In this document: positions 4,721-5,360 of the stretch, in pieces | How the letters are laid out: each line of letters starts with the position of its first letter | Numbering within the stretch: position 1 is the first letter of the stretch | Source of the DNA: DATJLQ01 sp035509415 | Lineage (GTDB): Bacteria; Pseudomonadota; Alphaproteobacteria; JACZXZ01 | Direction of reading: 5' to 3' | NCBI GenBank assembly: GCA_035509415.1 | Contig: DATJLQ010000165.1 | Location: 1-5,360 of the forward strand | Length of the DNA stretch: 5,360 nucleotides | The notes under the pieces: generated by a model | What the model saw: only the letters and a program-made list of their open reading frames with translations | The model's database searches: none | What the model was told of the DNA's origin: nothing | Program-made: the position numbers and the translations under genes

Positions 4721-5277
4721 GACGAGGTCACCCGCTGATAGGCGGAAAGGATGGTGCGGATGTCGTCCGACATGTCCTTCTGCGCGAAGGTGACGGTCTC
4801 GCCGGCGAGCCCCTTCGAGACCTGGCCGATGCGGTCGCGCTCGCGATAACGCAAGCTTACGAGCTCGATGCAGGCCTGCTCGACTTCGGCCGGGGTCGAA
4901 GCGTAGCCCGCCTGGTAGGACAGGAGCACGTTCGCGGGCCCGCGCGCGAAGCGATAGCCGATCAGCGTCAGGAACGACGCGTCGAACACATAGCCGGGCG
5001 CCGGCGGCCCGGGCGAAGCCGGCACGGCGATGCCGTCGACCATGACGCTCGCGACCGACTGGGCCGGCGTCTCGAGAAAGGCCAGGCGCCTTCCGCCGGT
5101 GCCGTCGCGCGTCTCGGTATAGGAAGCGAGCGCCAACGTGCGGCCGAGCCACGTTTGGATGTAGCCGCTCGCGGCCGTGATGAGACGCGTGAGCAACGTG
5201 TCGTCGGTCGTCTGGTTGGACGGGATCGCGAGCCAGGCCTTGACGTTGTCGAGGCTGGTGAGGTCGCCGGCTGCCAT
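4717..5277 (-). CDS. HK97 gp6-like head-tail connector protein
   Basis: The product is 186 residues. It opens with a helical segment (SLDNVKAWLAIPSNQTTDDT, then LLTRLITAASGYIQTWLGR). Next comes a strand-rich middle with ETRDGTGGRRLAFLETP and VASVMVDGIAV, then VLLSYQAGYASTPAEVEQAC and ELVSLRYRERDRIGQVSKGL. This order is typical of the gp6-like/DNA-packaging connector family, which forms a ring under the portal. Length and N-terminal helices fit. The ATG at 5277 follows AAGGAG, which is merged with the TAG stop of the upstream gene (GGAGTAG). It overlaps the next gene by four bases. A separate head-closure gene of the HK97 gp7 type, often next in order, is absent. Confidence 0.85.
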   Translation of the reverse strand: MAAGDLTSLDNVKAWLAIPSNQTTDDTLLTRLITAASGYIQTWLGRTLALASYTETRDGTGGRRLAFLETPAQSVASVMVDGIAVPASPGPPAPGYVFDASFLTLIGYRFARGPANVLLSYQAGYASTPAEVEQACIELVSLRYRERDRIGQVSKGLAGETVTFAQKDMSDDIRTILSAYQRVTSS

Positions 5278-5280
5278 GGG

Positions 5281-5360
5281 CTACTCCTTGCGCGCGCGGG
5301 ATTTGGTCCCCGGCGCCAATGCGCGCTTGGGCGCGGGCTTGGGGGCGGACTTGGGGGCGG
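5281..5360 (-). CDS. C-terminal end of an upstream phage gene with Ala-Pro-Lys repeats
   Basis: Only the last 26 or so codons are present, ending ...RALAPGTKSRARKE and a TAG at 5281-5283. The visible part has three A-P-K-x units (APKS, APKP, APKR), encoded by near-identical 12-base repeats, followed by a basic tail. The position before the connector suggests the end of the major capsid gene or of a small accessory head protein. The Lys/Pro/Ala tail fits an accessory protein better than a capsid, but the fragment is too short to decide. The stop codon shares bases with the connector's ribosome binding site. Confidence 0.6.
   Translation of the reverse strand, partial: APKSAPKPAPKRALAPGTKSRARKE

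Noticed and set aside
4721..5152. In-frame upstream extension of the gp10-like gene
   Set aside because: It is a shadow of the connector gene. The ATGA overlap at 4717-4720 gives a normal length and start.
1..5360. tRNA genes, CRISPR repeats, insertion sequences or attachment sites
   Set aside because: I looked for cloverleaf-like segments, regularly spaced repeats, transposase-like proteins and terminal inverted repeats and saw none. The repeats present are short local tandem duplications.

Overview
The window is a high-GC (by eye about two thirds G+C) stretch of prophage or phage DNA. All genes lie on the minus strand and run from right to left. Gene order and recognisable families mark it as the head-tail junction and tail region of a long-tailed (siphovirus-type) phage late operon. 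The codon choice (GCG, GTC, CGC, GAC) fits a GC-rich proteobacterium, probably an alphaproteobacterium or a Burkholderia-like host. That host guess is inference; no host marker gene is present.

In transcription order: (1) the last residues of an upstream gene with an Ala-Pro-Lys repeat tail (5281-5360); (2) an HK97 gp6-like head-tail connector (4717-5277); (3) an HK97 gp10-like tail-completion protein (4226-4720); (4) a tail terminator-like protein (3804-4229); (5) the major tail tube protein (2989-3726); (6) a tail assembly chaperone (2446-2985) followed in the -1 frame by a second chaperone segment (2201-2449), the classic gpG/gpT arrangement; (7) two tandem, divergent copies of a cysteine-rich lipoprotein (1420-2151 and 655-1329); (8) an intrinsic terminator (512-541); (9) the N-terminal 166 codons of the tape measure protein, which runs off the left edge (1-500).

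Genes 2-6 form a tightly packed translationally coupled unit. Three junctions are 4-base ATGA overlaps, and two are GGAGTAG junctions where the Shine-Dalgarno and the upstream stop codon share bases. Their products would build the connector, close the tail, form the tube and chaperone tube assembly around the tape measure.

The main surprise is the lipoprotein pair between the chaperones and the tape measure, positions that are normally adjacent. The pair has its own promoter-like sequences (a perfect TATAAT before the second gene, an AT-rich candidate before the first) and ends in a strong hairpin-plus-T-tract terminator. This is the architecture of a 'moron': independently expressed cargo in a late operon, probably active in the lysogen. 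The proteins share a lipobox, six cysteines at matching positions, and W-x-APPHH and GGGPF motifs. I do not recognise the family. A surface role such as superinfection exclusion is inferred from context only.
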